From contig NZ_JAHWUS010000001.1 in NCBI RefSeq assembly GCF_019455445.1, positions 791,856 to 855,855 of the forward strand: a stretch of 64,000 nt of DNA. The letters are read 5' to 3'. Positions 44,151 to 53,782 of the stretch are shown one piece after another (within the stretch, counting starts at the first letter, position 1; each line of letters starts with the position of its first letter). Both the position numbers and the translations under genes were made by a program. The notes beneath the pieces are model-generated. The model ran no database searches, had not been told where the DNA came from, and was given only the letters and a program-made list of their open reading frames with translations. The stretch is from Pseudaquidulcibacter saccharophilus (GTDB lineage Bacteria > Pseudomonadota > Alphaproteobacteria > Caulobacterales > Aquidulcibacteraceae).

Positions 44151-44680
44151 TGATTTCACCATTATCATTTGAAAATATAACCACCACTGAATTTGCCAAA
44201 GAAGGTCTTATTATTAAAGACATTTCAAATGCAGAAAAATTTGGCATCAAGGGCAAGGGTGCAGAAGAATTTTTAAAATCCCAAGGCGTAAAACTACCGG
44301 AAAAGTACAATACGGCGATAATTGATAATGATAAAATTATCATGCGTCTTGGGATAAGTGAATATTTGCTTGAGGGGGTTGGCGTAAGCAGATTTTACGA
44401 CCTTCCAAAACCTACTCAAGCTTATCAAGTTTTGCGTCAGGATTGTTGTTTATTGCTTGAAGGAGAGGCAATTTACAAGATTTTATCCCAATCTTGCGCA
44501 ATTGATTTTGTCAAAGCCAATGCAAAAGACTTACCTTTGTTTCTAACCTCAATGGTGGGTGTCGGCGTGACAATATTACTATCAGAGGAGGCGGGTTTGC
44601 CAAAGGTGCGCATTTATTGCGACCCCACCTATGGCGCATATTTATTCAAAACACTTTTGGAAATCGGGGGCGATCTATGA
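44150..44680 (+). CDS. mgdD: N-methylglutamate dehydrogenase subunit D (sarcosine oxidase gamma-like)
   Basis: A 176-residue SoxG-like subunit with a degenerate GcvT-type fold ([53 protein letters not shown]). It completes the heterotetramer. ATG shares the last base of the mgdC stop; its own stop overlaps the gmaS ATG (ATGA). Confidence 0.8.
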   Translation: MISPLSFENITTTEFAKEGLIIKDISNAEKFGIKGKGAEEFLKSQGVKLPEKYNTAIIDNDKIIMRLGISEYLLEGVGVSRFYDLPKPTQAYQVLRQDCCLLLEGEAIYKILSQSCAIDFVKANAKDLPLFLTSMVGVGVTILLSEEAGLPKVRIYCDPTYGAYLFKTLLEIGGDL

Positions 44681-46011
44681 ACCTTGTGGAAGCAAAGAAA
44701 TTCATTGCTGATAATGACGTAAAATTCATTCTCGCGCAATTTGTCGATATTCACGGCGTGGCAAAAACCAAAGCGGTGCCAGCCGATCATTTGGAAGATA
44801 TTTTGGATGTTGGTGCTGGCTTTGCTGGTTTTGCGGTTTGGGGTCTTGGTCTTGCACCCCATAGCCCTGATTTCATGGCAAAGGGCGACCTTAGCACGCT
44901 ATCGCTTGTACCATGGCAAAAAGGTTTTGCCCGTATGGTTTGCGATGGTCATGTGCAGGATAAACCATGGCACATTGATACGCGCGTTGTTTTACAGGCA
45001 CAGCGTGAAAAACTCGCGGCACTTGGTTATGAAATGTTTACAGGGTTAGAACCTGAATTTTCATTATTAAAGAAAAATCCAGATGGCACGATTGCCCCGT
45101 TTGATGATGGGGATACCCTTGCAAAACCTTGTTATGATTACAAAGGTCTTTCTGCGGCGCGTGCTTTTGTTGAAAAATTGGTGGGTGACTTAAAACCTAT
45201 TGGTTATGATATTTATCAAATCGATCACGAAGATGCCAATGGTCAGTTTGAAATTAATTATACCTATGATGAATGCCTAACTTCTGCGGATAAATATGTT
45301 TTCTTTAAAATGGCGGCATCGGAAATTGCACGTGAACAAGGTCTTGTTTGTTCGTTCATGCCGAAACCATTTTCCAACCGCCCTGGTAACGGTATGCATA
45401 TGCATATCTCGCTTGGTCCGATTGGTGGCAAAGGCAATCTATTTGAAGACAAATCAGATAAAAATGGCCTCGATTTATCCGAACTGGCCTATCATTTTGT
45501 CGGCGGGATTTTAAAACATGCCAAGGCATTATCGGCAATTTGTGCGCCAAGTGTGAATTCATATAAACGCCTTGTAGTCGGTCGTTCTCTATCGGGGGCA
45601 ACATGGGCGCCGGCCTATATTTCATACGGCGATAATAACCGTTCTTGCATGGTTCGTATTCCTGGTGGCCGGATTGAAATGCGCCTTGCCGATGGTTCTT
45701 GCAACCCATATCTTGCCGCCGCCGCAGTAATCGCCGCAGGGATTGACGGGATTGAGAATAAAATCACACCACCAGATCCAATTAACGAAAACCTATATGA
45801 TTTTAGCCAAGAGCAAATCAAAGAAATGGGTATCGAAACCCTGCCGCAAAACCTGCACGAGGCACTAATCGCGCTAGAACAAGACACGGTGTTAAAAGAC
45901 GCATTGGGTGATGTGGTCGATGAATTCCTTAAAGTTAAGCATATGGAATGGGTCGAATATATGCGCCATGTCTCCGACTGGGAAATCAAATCATATCTTG
46001 AGTTTTATTGA
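44677..46011 (+). CDS. gmaS: Gamma-glutamylmethylamide synthetase (glutamine synthetase family)
   Basis: A 444-residue glutamine-synthetase-fold ligase. Motifs: GLEPEFSLL (Glu metal ligand, about 122-130), [13 protein letters not shown] (about 187-199), [10 protein letters not shown] (about 237-246), NSYKRLV and [16 protein letters not shown] near the end. It lacks the tyrosine-adenylylation tail typical of GlnA. GmaS joins methylamine to glutamate using ATP. Embedded between mgd and mgs genes with ATGA overlap, GmaS is more likely than a simple glutamine synthetase (GlnT). Confidence 0.85.
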   Translation: MNLVEAKKFIADNDVKFILAQFVDIHGVAKTKAVPADHLEDILDVGAGFAGFAVWGLGLAPHSPDFMAKGDLSTLSLVPWQKGFARMVCDGHVQDKPWHIDTRVVLQAQREKLAALGYEMFTGLEPEFSLLKKNPDGTIAPFDDGDTLAKPCYDYKGLSAARAFVEKLVGDLKPIGYDIYQIDHEDANGQFEINYTYDECLTSADKYVFFKMAASEIAREQGLVCSFMPKPFSNRPGNGMHMHISLGPIGGKGNLFEDKSDKNGLDLSELAYHFVGGILKHAKALSAICAPSVNSYKRLVVGRSLSGATWAPAYISYGDNNRSCMVRIPGGRIEMRLADGSCNPYLAAAAVIAAGIDGIENKITPPDPINENLYDFSQEQIKEMGIETLPQNLHEALIALEQDTVLKDALGDVVDEFLKVKHMEWVEYMRHVSDWEIKSYLEFY

Positions 46012-46026
46012 TAACGGAAAAGCAAA

Positions 46027-46935
46027 ATGTGTGGAATTGTTGGATTATTATTAAAAAAGCCGGAACTTTATAATCGCCTTGGCGAATTTATGGTTCCGAT
46101 GCTTGTCGGCATGACCGAACGGGGGCCAGATTCGGCAGGTCTTGCGGTATTTTCATCAAGTGTTGGGAATTTTGACAAGAAAATCAGCCTTTATTCAGGT
46201 CTTACAGCTGAGGGGGCATCATTCAATTGGCAGGGTTTAGAAGGTGCAATTAACCAACACCTTGGCATACCTGCCAAAGTTCATGCAGTGAATAATCACG
46301 CAATTCTTTCTATTTCTGGCAACCCTGAGCCTGTAAAGCATTGGATTGCCGAAAATTATCCAAAACTTTATGTTTTATCAACTGGTGAAAAGATTGATCT
46401 ATATAAAGATATTGGTTTGCCTGCATCAATTGCTGACCGTTATGACTTTAAAAATCTAAAAGGCTCTCACCTTGTTGGTCATACACGTATGGCAACCGAA
46501 AGTGCGGTAACGCCAGAGCGTGCGCACCCATTCACGGCGGGCGAAGATTTCTGCCTTGTTCACAATGGTTCGTTGTCAAATCCAAATTATATCCGCCGTA
46601 TGCTTGAACCACGTGGAATTAAATTTGAAACCGACAATGATACCGAAGCGGCATGTAGGTTTATTGAATGGCGCTTGTCCGAAGGCGATGATTTGAAACA
46701 AGCCTTACAAGCATGTTTTGATGAACTCGATGGTTTCTATACTTTCTTGATGGGAACCGCCGATAGTTTGGCTTTGGTGCGCGATCCATTCGCCTGCAAG
46801 CCAGCAATGGTTGCAGAAACCGATGATTATGTGGCGATTGCATCTGAATTCCGTTCTTTGGCACATTTGCCAGATATTAAAAACGCAAATGTATTCGAAC
46901 CCGCACCAGAGGAGATGTATGTATGGGCAGCGTAG
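46027..46935 (+). CDS. mgsA: N-methylglutamate synthase subunit A (class II amidotransferase, GlxB-like)
   Basis: A 302-residue class II glutamine amidotransferase with the N-terminal catalytic Cys after Met (MCGIVGLLLKK) and the HTRMATESAVTPERAHPF and HNGSLSN motifs. In the N-methylglutamate synthase it handles the gamma-glutamylmethylamide side chain. Overlaps mgsB by 13 bp. Confidence 0.88.
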   Translation: MCGIVGLLLKKPELYNRLGEFMVPMLVGMTERGPDSAGLAVFSSSVGNFDKKISLYSGLTAEGASFNWQGLEGAINQHLGIPAKVHAVNNHAILSISGNPEPVKHWIAENYPKLYVLSTGEKIDLYKDIGLPASIADRYDFKNLKGSHLVGHTRMATESAVTPERAHPFTAGEDFCLVHNGSLSNPNYIRRMLEPRGIKFETDNDTEAACRFIEWRLSEGDDLKQALQACFDELDGFYTFLMGTADSLALVRDPFACKPAMVAETDDYVAIASEFRSLAHLPDIKNANVFEPAPEEMYVWAA

Positions 46936-47615
46936 CATTCGACCTTGAACAAACCCCGGTGCGTGAAATCAATCATTTCATTCACAAAGATGCCAATGCC
47001 GGCGATAAAATTGCAATTACCAATGCTGGCGGCGCACATTCAATTGCTTGTGGCTGTGACAAGGAATTAGAAATTCTTATTGACGGTCATGCGGGATATT
47101 ATGCCGGCGGCATGAACAAAGATGCCGACATCACCATTTCAGGCAGCGCGGGAACTGGTGTTGGTGAAAACATGATGTCTGGTAAAATCCATGTCAAAGG
47201 TTTTGCATCCAATGGTGCGGGTGCATCGGCGCATGGCGGGCTTTTGGTGATTAATGGTGATGCGGGATTACGCTGTGGCATATCTTTAAAAGGCGGAGAT
47301 ATCGTGGTTGGCGGGTCCGTTGGTTCATTCTCTGGCTTTATGGCACAGGCGGGGCGGATGGTGATTTGTGGCAACGCCGCAGATGCTCTTGGTGACAGTC
47401 TTTATGAGGCAATCATCTATCTTCGTGGTGAAGTGAAGTCATTGGGGGCAGATGCCCAATTTGAACCCATGACAGATGATGATTATGCGGCGGTTGCCGA
47501 ATTATTGTCAAAAGCAGGCGAAGATTTTGCAAAATATAGTCCCAAAGAATTTAAGCGCATTGCTTCTTCCAAGTCGCTTTATCACTGGAACGCAGACGCG
47601 AACCAAGAATATTAA
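46923..47615 (+). CDS. mgsB: N-methylglutamate synthase subunit B (GXGXG domain, GlxC-like)
   Basis: A 230-residue protein corresponding to the GXGXG (beta-helix) domain of glutamate synthase, with regular G-x-G repeats such as GSAGTGVGENMMSGKIHVKG-type turns between residues 70 and 165. The domain is a structural spacer in glutamate synthase. Encoded in a 13-bp overlap with mgsA, 20 bp before mgsC. Confidence 0.88.
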   Translation: MGSVAFDLEQTPVREINHFIHKDANAGDKIAITNAGGAHSIACGCDKELEILIDGHAGYYAGGMNKDADITISGSAGTGVGENMMSGKIHVKGFASNGAGASAHGGLLVINGDAGLRCGISLKGGDIVVGGSVGSFSGFMAQAGRMVICGNAADALGDSLYEAIIYLRGEVKSLGADAQFEPMTDDDYAAVAELLSKAGEDFAKYSPKEFKRIASSKSLYHWNADANQEY

Positions 47616-47635
47616 TTCAGGTCAGGAAAATTAAA

Positions 47636-48979
47636 ATGGCTGAACATAAATCAATTTCTAAAGAAGAATCTTATAGTTTTGACCGCTCTGCGATTGATTA
47701 TATTCGCAATGCTGCGGCACACGGTCTTTATGAAATCCGTGGCATGGGTGCAAAGCGGAAATTACCAACCTTTGACGATTTAGTATTTCTTGGCGCGTCA
47801 AATTCACGTTATCCTCTCGAAGGGTATCGTGAAAAATGCTCAACCAAAACCGTGCTCGGAACCCGCTTTGCCAAAAAACCAATCGAGCTTGAAATTCCAA
47901 TTACTATTGCCGGTATGAGCTTTGGTTCATTATCAGCAAACGTAAAGGAAGCATTGGGGCGCGCCGCCACAGAGGTTGGCACATCTACCACCACCGGCGA
48001 CGGCGGCATGACGCCAGAAGAGCGATTGTCATCAAAAACCCTTGTTTATCAATGCCTACCATCACGTTATGGCTTTAATCCCGATGATTTGCGCAAGGCC
48101 GATGCCATTGAGGTGGTTATCGGACAAGGGGCAAAGCCAGGTGGTGGCGGTATGCTTTTGGGGCAAAAGGTTTCGCCGCGTGTTGCAGGTATGCGTACAT
48201 TGCCAGAAGGGATTGACCAACGCTCGGCGTGTCGTCACCCTGACTGGACAGGCCCTGACGATCTTGCGATTAAAATCACCGAATTGCGTGAAATCACCGA
48301 TTGGGAAAAACCAATTTATGTAAAAGTTGGCGCCACCAGAACCTTTAATGACGTAAAACTTGCGGTTCATTCGGGTGCGGATGTGGTTGTGGTTGATGGG
48401 ATGCAGGGCGGCACAGCGGCAACCCAAACCTGCTTTATCGAACATATCGGTATTCCAACCTTGGCCGCAGTTAAACAAGCTGTTGCGGCACTCGAAGATC
48501 TTGATATGAAAGGCAAAGTGCAATTAATCGTTTCGGGCGGTATAAGAACCGGTGCAGACGTTGCCAAAGCATTGGCAATGGGTGCGGATGCGGTTTCAAT
48601 CGGGCAGGGGGTTTTGATTGCCCTTGGCTGTAATGGCGAAACCTATTACCAAAATGGTGCGCATCATGATGCTTCGGCAGATTATGCGGCATTGGGAACT
48701 TGTGCGGGTTTCTGTCACCATTGCCATACTGGCAAATGCCCAGTTGGTATCACCACCCAAGACGAGGTTTTGGAACAACGCCTTACACCCGAAGTCGGTG
48801 CAAAACACCTGAAAAATTATCTCAAAACCCTAAATATGGAATTGACAACAATTGCGCGGGCGTGCGGCAAACAAAACGTTCACCACCTTGAACGTGAGGA
48901 TTTGGTTGCCTTGACCATTGAGGCGGCGGCAATGGCGGGCTTACCATTGGCGGGAACGAATTGGATACCAGGGCTTTAA
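47636..48979 (+). CDS. mgsC: N-methylglutamate synthase subunit C (FMN glutamate synthase domain, GlxD-like)
   Basis: A 447-residue FMN-binding glutamate-synthase central domain with GMSFGSLSANVKEALGRAA (about 98-116), VVVDGMQGGTAATQ, VSGGIRTGADVAKALAMGADAVSIG (about 302-326) and an iron-sulfur cysteine cluster CHHCHTGKCPVG (about 361-372). It completes MgsABC, making N-methylglutamate from the amide and 2-oxoglutarate. Last gene of the unit; hairpins follow. Confidence 0.9.
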   Translation: MAEHKSISKEESYSFDRSAIDYIRNAAAHGLYEIRGMGAKRKLPTFDDLVFLGASNSRYPLEGYREKCSTKTVLGTRFAKKPIELEIPITIAGMSFGSLSANVKEALGRAATEVGTSTTTGDGGMTPEERLSSKTLVYQCLPSRYGFNPDDLRKADAIEVVIGQGAKPGGGGMLLGQKVSPRVAGMRTLPEGIDQRSACRHPDWTGPDDLAIKITELREITDWEKPIYVKVGATRTFNDVKLAVHSGADVVVVDGMQGGTAATQTCFIEHIGIPTLAAVKQAVAALEDLDMKGKVQLIVSGGIRTGADVAKALAMGADAVSIGQGVLIALGCNGETYYQNGAHHDASADYAALGTCAGFCHHCHTGKCPVGITTQDEVLEQRLTPEVGAKHLKNYLKTLNMELTTIARACGKQNVHHLEREDLVALTIEAAAMAGLPLAGTNWIPGL

Positions 48980-49006
48980 TCACTTTGCCGCCTTCGCATT
49001 ATTTTA

Positions 49007-49027
49007 AAAATTTGCGTGGCAAATTTT
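49007..49027. promoter_or_regulatory. Hairpin 1 after mgsC
   Basis: AAAATTTGC-GTG-GCAAATTTT: 9-bp perfect arms with a 3-nt loop, 27 bp after the mgsC stop. T-rich right arm. Confidence 0.45.
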
Positions 49028-49098
49028 GCTCTTCGATTTACGGAAAACCGCTTCACACTTTTCCTATCTCATCGCGGCTAAATACTGTGACATAGTTG

Positions 49099-49136
49099 AA
49101 AAGATTTTTGGAAAGCGTGGTTTCTAAAAATCTTTT
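49099..49136. promoter_or_regulatory. Hairpin 2 after mgsC
   Basis: AAAAGATTTTT / AAAAATCTTTT: 11-bp perfect arms around a 16-nt loop that can itself pair GGAAA with TTTC. Confidence 0.4.
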
Positions 49137-49146
49137 ACATATAAGT

Positions 49147-49178
49147 TTTAAAGGCTTGGGGAAACCCAAGCCTTTAAA
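49147..49178. terminator. Bidirectional terminator between mgsC and rimO
   Basis: A perfect 14-bp stem (TTTAAAGGCTTGGG / CCCAAGCCTTTAAA) with a GAAA loop lies between the convergent mgsC and rimO genes. T-rich sequence follows on both strands. Confidence 0.85.
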
Positions 49179-49230
49179 TTTTGCTATATATATTTTTAAA
49201 TTGCCAAGTGAGCGAAGCCAGAGTGGTGAT

Positions 49231-50550
49231 TTAAATTTTCACCCCATATAAATCATACTCACTCGCTTCATCGATACGGGCGCTGAAAGTGTCGCCAACT
49301 TTGACGCCTTCGCATGGATCAATAAAGATGTTGCCATCGACTTCGGGTGCGTCCCAAATTGTGCGGGCGATTATGGTGCCATCTTCGTCAATTTCATCGA
49401 CAATAACGTCCACTTCGCGACCAACCTTTGCCGTAAGACGTTTTGCCGAGACTTCTTGGGCAACTTCCATCAATCTTTCCCAGCGTGATTGTTTAACATC
49501 TTCTGGAATTTGTTCGTCAAAATCGCGTGATGTTGCGTGAACAACATTTTCATATTTAAACACGCCAATTCTATCAATTTCGGCATCACGCACAAAATCA
49601 ACCAGCATTCCAAAATCTTCTTCGGTCTCTCCTGGAAAGCCAACAATGAAAGAAGAACGAATACATAAATCGGGGCATATTTCGCGCCATTTTTTAATTC
49701 TATCTGCTTGCTTTTCGATATTTGCCGGGCGCACCATTTTTTTCAAAATACGTGGGCTTGCGTGTTGGAAAGGAATATCAAGATATGGCAAGATTTTTCC
49801 CTGCGCCATTAATGGAATTACTTCATCAACATGCGGGTAGGGGTAAACATAATGCATGCGTACCCATACTCCAAGTTCACCTAATGCGGCTGCTAAATCA
49901 TAAAATTTGGCACGATATTCTTTGCCCTTGAATGATGAGGTCGCGTATTTAATATCGCGCCCATAGGCTGATGTGTCTTGTGAAACGACCAGTAATTCTT
50001 TCACACCTGCACGCACCAAATTTTCAGCCTCAGCAATTACTGCGTTAGCGGGGCGCGAAACCAAATCACCGCGCAAAAATGGAATGATACAGAATGAGCA
50101 ACGATTATCGCAACCCTCTGAAATTTTTAAATATGCATAATGACGTGGTGTAAGGCGAATACCCGATGCCGGCACAAGGTCTTCAAACGGTTTATGTTCC
50201 GGTGGAATTGCGTCATGAATTGCACCCAATACTTGTTCATATTGTTGTGGGCCAGTAACCGCCAAAACTTTTGGATGTTCTGCCATAATAACGTCAGGTT
50301 CGGCACCAAGGCAGCCAGTTACAATAACCTTGCCGTTTTCACGAATAGCTTCACCAATTGCATCAAGTGATTCTGCACGTGCCGAATCTAAAAATCCGCA
50401 TGTGTTTACCAATACTGCATCGGCACCTTGATAATCAGGTGAAATTTCATAGCCTTCAGCACGAAGGCGGGTAATAATTCGTTCGGAATCCACTAGTGCC
50501 TTGGGGCAACCAAGCGAAACAACACCAATTTTTTTTGTATTCATATTCAT
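49231..50550 (-). CDS. rimO: Ribosomal protein S12 methylthiotransferase RimO
   Basis: A 439-residue radical SAM enzyme. N-terminal UPF0004 domain (about 6-110, [16 protein letters not shown] and NTCGFLDSA, both with cluster cysteines), radical SAM motif [14 protein letters not shown] (about 144-157, C-x3-C-x2-C) and C-terminal TRAM domain (about 370-438). Methylthiolates an Asp of S12. [10 protein letters not shown] distinguishes RimO from MiaB. SD GGGGGG upstream of ATG. Confidence 0.95.
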   Translation of the reverse strand: MNMNTKKIGVVSLGCPKALVDSERIITRLRAEGYEISPDYQGADAVLVNTCGFLDSARAESLDAIGEAIRENGKVIVTGCLGAEPDVIMAEHPKVLAVTGPQQYEQVLGAIHDAIPPEHKPFEDLVPASGIRLTPRHYAYLKISEGCDNRCSFCIIPFLRGDLVSRPANAVIAEAENLVRAGVKELLVVSQDTSAYGRDIKYATSSFKGKEYRAKFYDLAAALGELGVWVRMHYVYPYPHVDEVIPLMAQGKILPYLDIPFQHASPRILKKMVRPANIEKQADRIKKWREICPDLCIRSSFIVGFPGETEEDFGMLVDFVRDAEIDRIGVFKYENVVHATSRDFDEQIPEDVKQSRWERLMEVAQEVSAKRLTAKVGREVDVIVDEIDEDGTIIARTIWDAPEVDGNIFIDPCEGVKVGDTFSARIDEASEYDLYGVKI

Positions 50551-50594
50551 TGCCCCCCATTAGCCTTCAATTCATCAATTTTCAAGCCAATAAA

Positions 50595-50620
50595 AAAGGC
50601 CACCCCGAAGAGTGGCCTTT
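50595..50620 (-). terminator. Intrinsic terminator of the exbB-exbD-exbD-tonB operon
   Basis: AAAGGCCAC / GTGGCCTTT, 9-bp arms, 8-nt loop, followed on the reverse strand by TTTTTTATT. It begins 21 bp after the tonB stop. Confidence 0.9.
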
Positions 50621-50640
50621 GATAATTTCTTTCAACCAGA

Positions 50641-51288
50641 TTAGTCCAATTTGAATTGAACAGTAAGTGAAGCACTACCTGAAACGTTTTCGCAGTTTCT
50701 GCGAGCTGGTCTGTATTTCATTCTCACCGCTTCACGCTGTACCGCTGAATCGAATACAGAGTTTGAAGATGAGTTAACTGAAACGCCAGTAACGTTACCG
50801 TTTGCATCAATCTGCAATGTTGCACGAACTGTACCTTCAAGTTCTTGATCCAATGCACGTTGTGGGTATGCACGCTCAACGTTGAATGCACGAATTTGCG
50901 AAGGTCCAGAATCCCTCTCAGCACAAGATGGTGGTGCAACAGGTGCAACAACAGGCGGAGATGGAGGCGGCGCAACAGGCGTATTGGTAACCGGTGTTGG
51001 CGGTGGCGTAGTATGTTCTACTACATCACGTTGAACAGGGTCAGGTGGTACGTCAATGTTAATTGCCTTGGTTTTCACTTCCTGAATTTTCGCAGGAGGT
51101 GGAACTTCTGGTTTTGGTGGCGGTGGAGGTGGTGGCGGAGGTGGAGGTGGCTCTACCTCAGTCTTGATTGCCTTAGTATCCTTGAACAAGTCTTGGATAA
51201 TAGTTGGCTTAATCTTTGAAATACCCCAAAGTGCCGCTGACCATAAAATGGCTGACAAAAGGATGAACCAAATACGATATTTTCCCAT
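50641..51288 (-). CDS. tonB: TonB energy transducer
   Basis: A 215-residue TonB: single N-terminal helix (about 6-24), Pro-rich periplasmic spacer with a 12-Pro run (47-58) and further PPP blocks to about 120, and C-terminal TonB domain (about 130-215, YPQRALDQELEGTVRATLQIDANGNV). It spans the periplasm and opens TonB-dependent receptors. Last gene of the unit. Confidence 0.93.
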   Translation of the reverse strand: MGKYRIWFILLSAILWSAALWGISKIKPTIIQDLFKDTKAIKTEVEPPPPPPPPPPPPKPEVPPPAKIQEVKTKAINIDVPPDPVQRDVVEHTTPPPTPVTNTPVAPPPSPPVVAPVAPPSCAERDSGPSQIRAFNVERAYPQRALDQELEGTVRATLQIDANGNVTGVSVNSSSNSVFDSAVQREAVRMKYRPARRNCENVSGSASLTVQFKLD

Positions 51289-51298
51289 ATCTGTCCCC

Positions 51299-51784
51299 CT
51301 ATTGTCTTAACTGTGATTCATCAATTGCAGATTCAGCAACCAATGAAATGGTTTGGAAGTCTTTTTCCTGAAGCAATGCCATTGTACCCATAACCTCACC
51401 ATATGGAAGGGTCTGGTCGGCACGCACGCGGATAACCTCTAAAAGACGGTTTTGTGTATCTGGCACGTTAATTTTAATGTGCGCAAGTACAGTATCCGGC
51501 AAAGCATCACGTGTTGTTAATGCACCGTCAACGAAATACACAGCATTACCTGTGCCATCGTCGCGAACGTCAACAACTGTTGGCTTTTTAGGGTGGTTAT
51601 CAGGAGGAGGTGGAACCGGCGGTGGCAGGTCCACTTTAACGTCCGTAGTTGGAACTGGGGCAGCCACCATGAAGATAATCAAAAGCACCAAGAGAATGTC
51701 GATGAACGGAATAATGTTCATATCGGCATTGGTGTCGAATGATCCTCTTTTGGCGGAACCAGATGTAGATACTTTTGCACCCAT
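51299..51784 (-). CDS. exbD: ExbD biopolymer transport protein (second copy in operon)
   Basis: A 161-residue ExbD with one N-terminal helix carrying the essential Asp (FIDILLVLLIIFMVAAP, about 28-44) and a periplasmic domain with a PPPVPPPP segment. It ends 10 bp before tonB. Works with ExbB as the proton-driven motor. Confidence 0.9.
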   Translation of the reverse strand: MGAKVSTSGSAKRGSFDTNADMNIIPFIDILLVLLIIFMVAAPVPTTDVKVDLPPPVPPPPDNHPKKPTVVDVRDDGTGNAVYFVDGALTTRDALPDTVLAHIKINVPDTQNRLLEVIRVRADQTLPYGEVMGTMALLQEKDFQTISLVAESAIDESQLRQ

Positions 51785-51848
51785 CTCATGCCCCCCCTAA
51801 AGCTGTAATTTGGATTCTCATAAGAGAAATCATCTCATTCTCCTTTGG

Positions 51849-52319
51849 CTAGCGTCTAGTATCTTCGCCAACCAGAGCGACTTTGAAAAAACCTTCTTCT
51901 TGAAGGCGGTTCATAATAAAGACCACATTACGATAAGGTGTATCGGTGTTTGCACGTACATAAATACGTGTAGTGATGATTTTTTCCAAAGTATCCGCTT
52001 CTCTATCGTTGCGGGGAACTTCTTTTAAAACCTCTTGACCGATTTCCATTGGGTCAACCTGATTATTTCCTACGAAATAAGTGGCTGATCCGCTATCGTT
52101 ATTTAAAGATACATATGTAGGTTTAGGTGGTCTTTTAGACGGAAGAACTTTTGATTCAGGCAAAGTAACCTTGATATCCACTGTGGCAATCGGTGCCGCC
52201 ACCATGAAGATAATCAGAAGAACAAGCATCACGTCCACGAATGGGATGATATTTGGCTCTGCGTTGGTTTGGAATGTACCACGCTTTGCACTTCCTGAAG
52301 TTGAAATTTTAGCACCCAT
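51849..52319 (-). CDS. exbD: ExbD biopolymer transport protein (first copy in operon)
   Basis: A 156-residue ExbD homologue. Helix with FVDVMLVLLIIFMVAAP (about 27-43) and a periplasmic domain. The N-terminal 22 residues are nearly the same as in the downstream copy (MGAKISTSGSAKRGTF versus MGAKVSTSGSAKRGSF), showing a duplication. Spaced 30 bp from exbB. Confidence 0.9.
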   Translation of the reverse strand: MGAKISTSGSAKRGTFQTNAEPNIIPFVDVMLVLLIIFMVAAPIATVDIKVTLPESKVLPSKRPPKPTYVSLNNDSGSATYFVGNNQVDPMEIGQEVLKEVPRNDREADTLEKIITTRIYVRANTDTPYRNVVFIMNRLQEEGFFKVALVGEDTRR

Positions 52320-52349
52320 AAGCGGCCTCCTGTTATTTTGGCTGCACGC

Positions 52350-53207
52350 TTAGTTTTTGCTATCCATGTCACGAGACAACAATGACAAAAATTCCGCTTT
52401 AAAGTCGTCCATATAACCACCAACTTGACCAATTGATTTAGAAGAGAAGTTATAGATCAAAACCGCAGGAATCGCAGCCAACAAACCAGCCGCAGTCGCT
52501 AGAAGTGCTTCCGCAATACCAGGAGCAACAACAGCAAGAGAAGTTGTTTGTGAGTTCGCGATACCGATGAATGAGTTCATGATACCAAATACTGTACCGA
52601 ATAGACCAATGAATGGCGCGTTTGCACCGATTGATGCAAGGAACGTCATGTTTGAACCAAGATCTTCAACACCTTTGTTTTGTTCCAAATCCATTGCGGT
52701 TTGGATACGAGCAAGAGTGTGATCACCGGTTTTCATGTTGTAAAGACCCATATCGCGGGTTTTTTGAACTTCTGCCCAACCAGCGCTGAACATTTTTTTG
52801 ATAGTTGAATCAGGTTGTTTAGCAACCAAAGTCGCAGCTTCATCAGGTGTTTTAGCTTTTTTGAAAGCCGACATAAAGTTAGCGATTTTTGATTTAGTTG
52901 CGCGCATAACCAACACTTTTTCAAACAAAAGTGAAAGTGCGTAAATTGCGCAAAGTACCAGAATAGCCAATACGATTTTTGATACGATGGTTGCATCCAT
53001 CACCATGTCCCACAACGATGTGTGAGCCTGACCGGCAGCAGCTTTAGCAGCTTCTGCAGCAGCAGCAGATTCAGCAGCAGAAATTGCTTCTGGCGCAGCA
53101 GCGGCAGCATTAGCAACAGCATCGGTAGCATTTGCGACAGCACCTGCCGCGTTTGTTGCGGTGTCAGTAGCACCGCTAGCTTGTAAGAGCGCAAACATTG
53201 AGCCCAT
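52350..53207 (-). CDS. exbB: ExbB/TolQ/MotA proton channel protein
   Basis: About 285 residues. An Ala-rich N-terminal stretch (about 15-65) precedes three membrane helices; the MotA/TolQ/ExbB domain (about 140-270) has [21 protein letters not shown] and [20 protein letters not shown]. The start is uncertain: ATG 53207 is just 2 bp after GGAGG, ATG 53198 is 11 bp after it, and TTG 53216 lacks an SD. First gene of exbB-exbD-exbD-tonB. Confidence 0.9.
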   Translation of the reverse strand: MGSMFALLQASGATDTATNAAGAVANATDAVANAAAAAPEAISAAESAAAAEAAKAAAGQAHTSLWDMVMDATIVSKIVLAILVLCAIYALSLLFEKVLVMRATKSKIANFMSAFKKAKTPDEAATLVAKQPDSTIKKMFSAGWAEVQKTRDMGLYNMKTGDHTLARIQTAMDLEQNKGVEDLGSNMTFLASIGANAPFIGLFGTVFGIMNSFIGIANSQTTSLAVVAPGIAEALLATAAGLLAAIPAVLIYNFSSKSIGQVGGYMDDFKAEFLSLLSRDMDSKN

Positions 53208-53372
53208 GTCCTCCAAAAAGTTAAAACCAATTATTAAGAAATACCTAACAATTCAGCGCGGACTTATACCACTAACGACCAAAGTCTAAAATGAAAAGCC
53301 CTAATTGCGACATTTTGGCAATTTTTGACACTTTTTTTCACAAACTAACATTTTCCTGCCTATTAATTAGCC

Positions 53373-53386
53373 TTAAACGTTTAAAC
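53373..53386. promoter_or_regulatory. LacI-like palindrome upstream of exbB, proximal
   Basis: TTAAACGTTTAA is a perfect palindrome with the central CG typical of LacI/GalR operators, extended as TTAAACGTTTAAAC. About 166 bp upstream of exbB. Confidence 0.5.
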
Positions 53387-53464
53387 ATCATGAAATCATC
53401 AAAAATGCTAAAATAATCCTCTCCCCCTTGGCAATCATCCAAAAACTGCATTCTGCCAGTATTG

Positions 53465-53538
53465 TTAAGTTAAGGAATAGCCATCACAGCAGAAAAAATG
53501 TTCCCACAATTTCTGTTATAACGACTGGCTAAACTTAA
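53465..53538. ncRNA. Nested stem-loop element upstream of exbB, possible structured RNA
   Basis: Three helices in register: TTAAGTT (53465-53471) with AACTTAA (53532-53538), TAGCCA (53478-53483) with TGGCTA (53526-53531), and CAGAAA (53490-53495) with TTTCTG (53510-53515). This is compatible with a leader structure, a small RNA or an old miniature repeat; nothing in the sequence decides between them. Confidence 0.3.
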
Positions 53539-53632
53539 TAATAGAATTTTGCCTGAGTCAAGGACGCGATATGTAAACAAATAGTAAATTTTTCAGGTTT
53601 AGGCATTGCGCAATTTTCGTGTTTTGCGGGAT

Positions 53633-53646
53633 GTTTAAACGTTTAC
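53633..53646. promoter_or_regulatory. LacI-like palindrome upstream of exbB, distal
   Basis: GTTTAAACGTTTAC with core TAAACGTTTA. Its reverse complement matches the proximal copy at 13 of 14 bases. The two are 260 bp apart, compatible with DNA looping. Confidence 0.5.
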
Positions 53647-53782
53647 ACCGTCAAATAATTGCAAAAATATCGTCTAAATGGCGATAAATACAAAATTATT
53701 TGGCGCATGCGTTGCTGCCATTTAATTTGTTACAATTCAGTGAAAACCTGTACTTTAATTGGCAAAATTTGCCCAAGAAATA

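Larger units (their letters stand above)
53208..53782. other. Long intergenic region upstream of exbB
   Basis: About 570 bp without a supported gene. It contains two LacI-like palindromes (53373-53386 and 53633-53646) and a nested stem-loop (53465-53538), listed separately. Confidence 0.6.
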
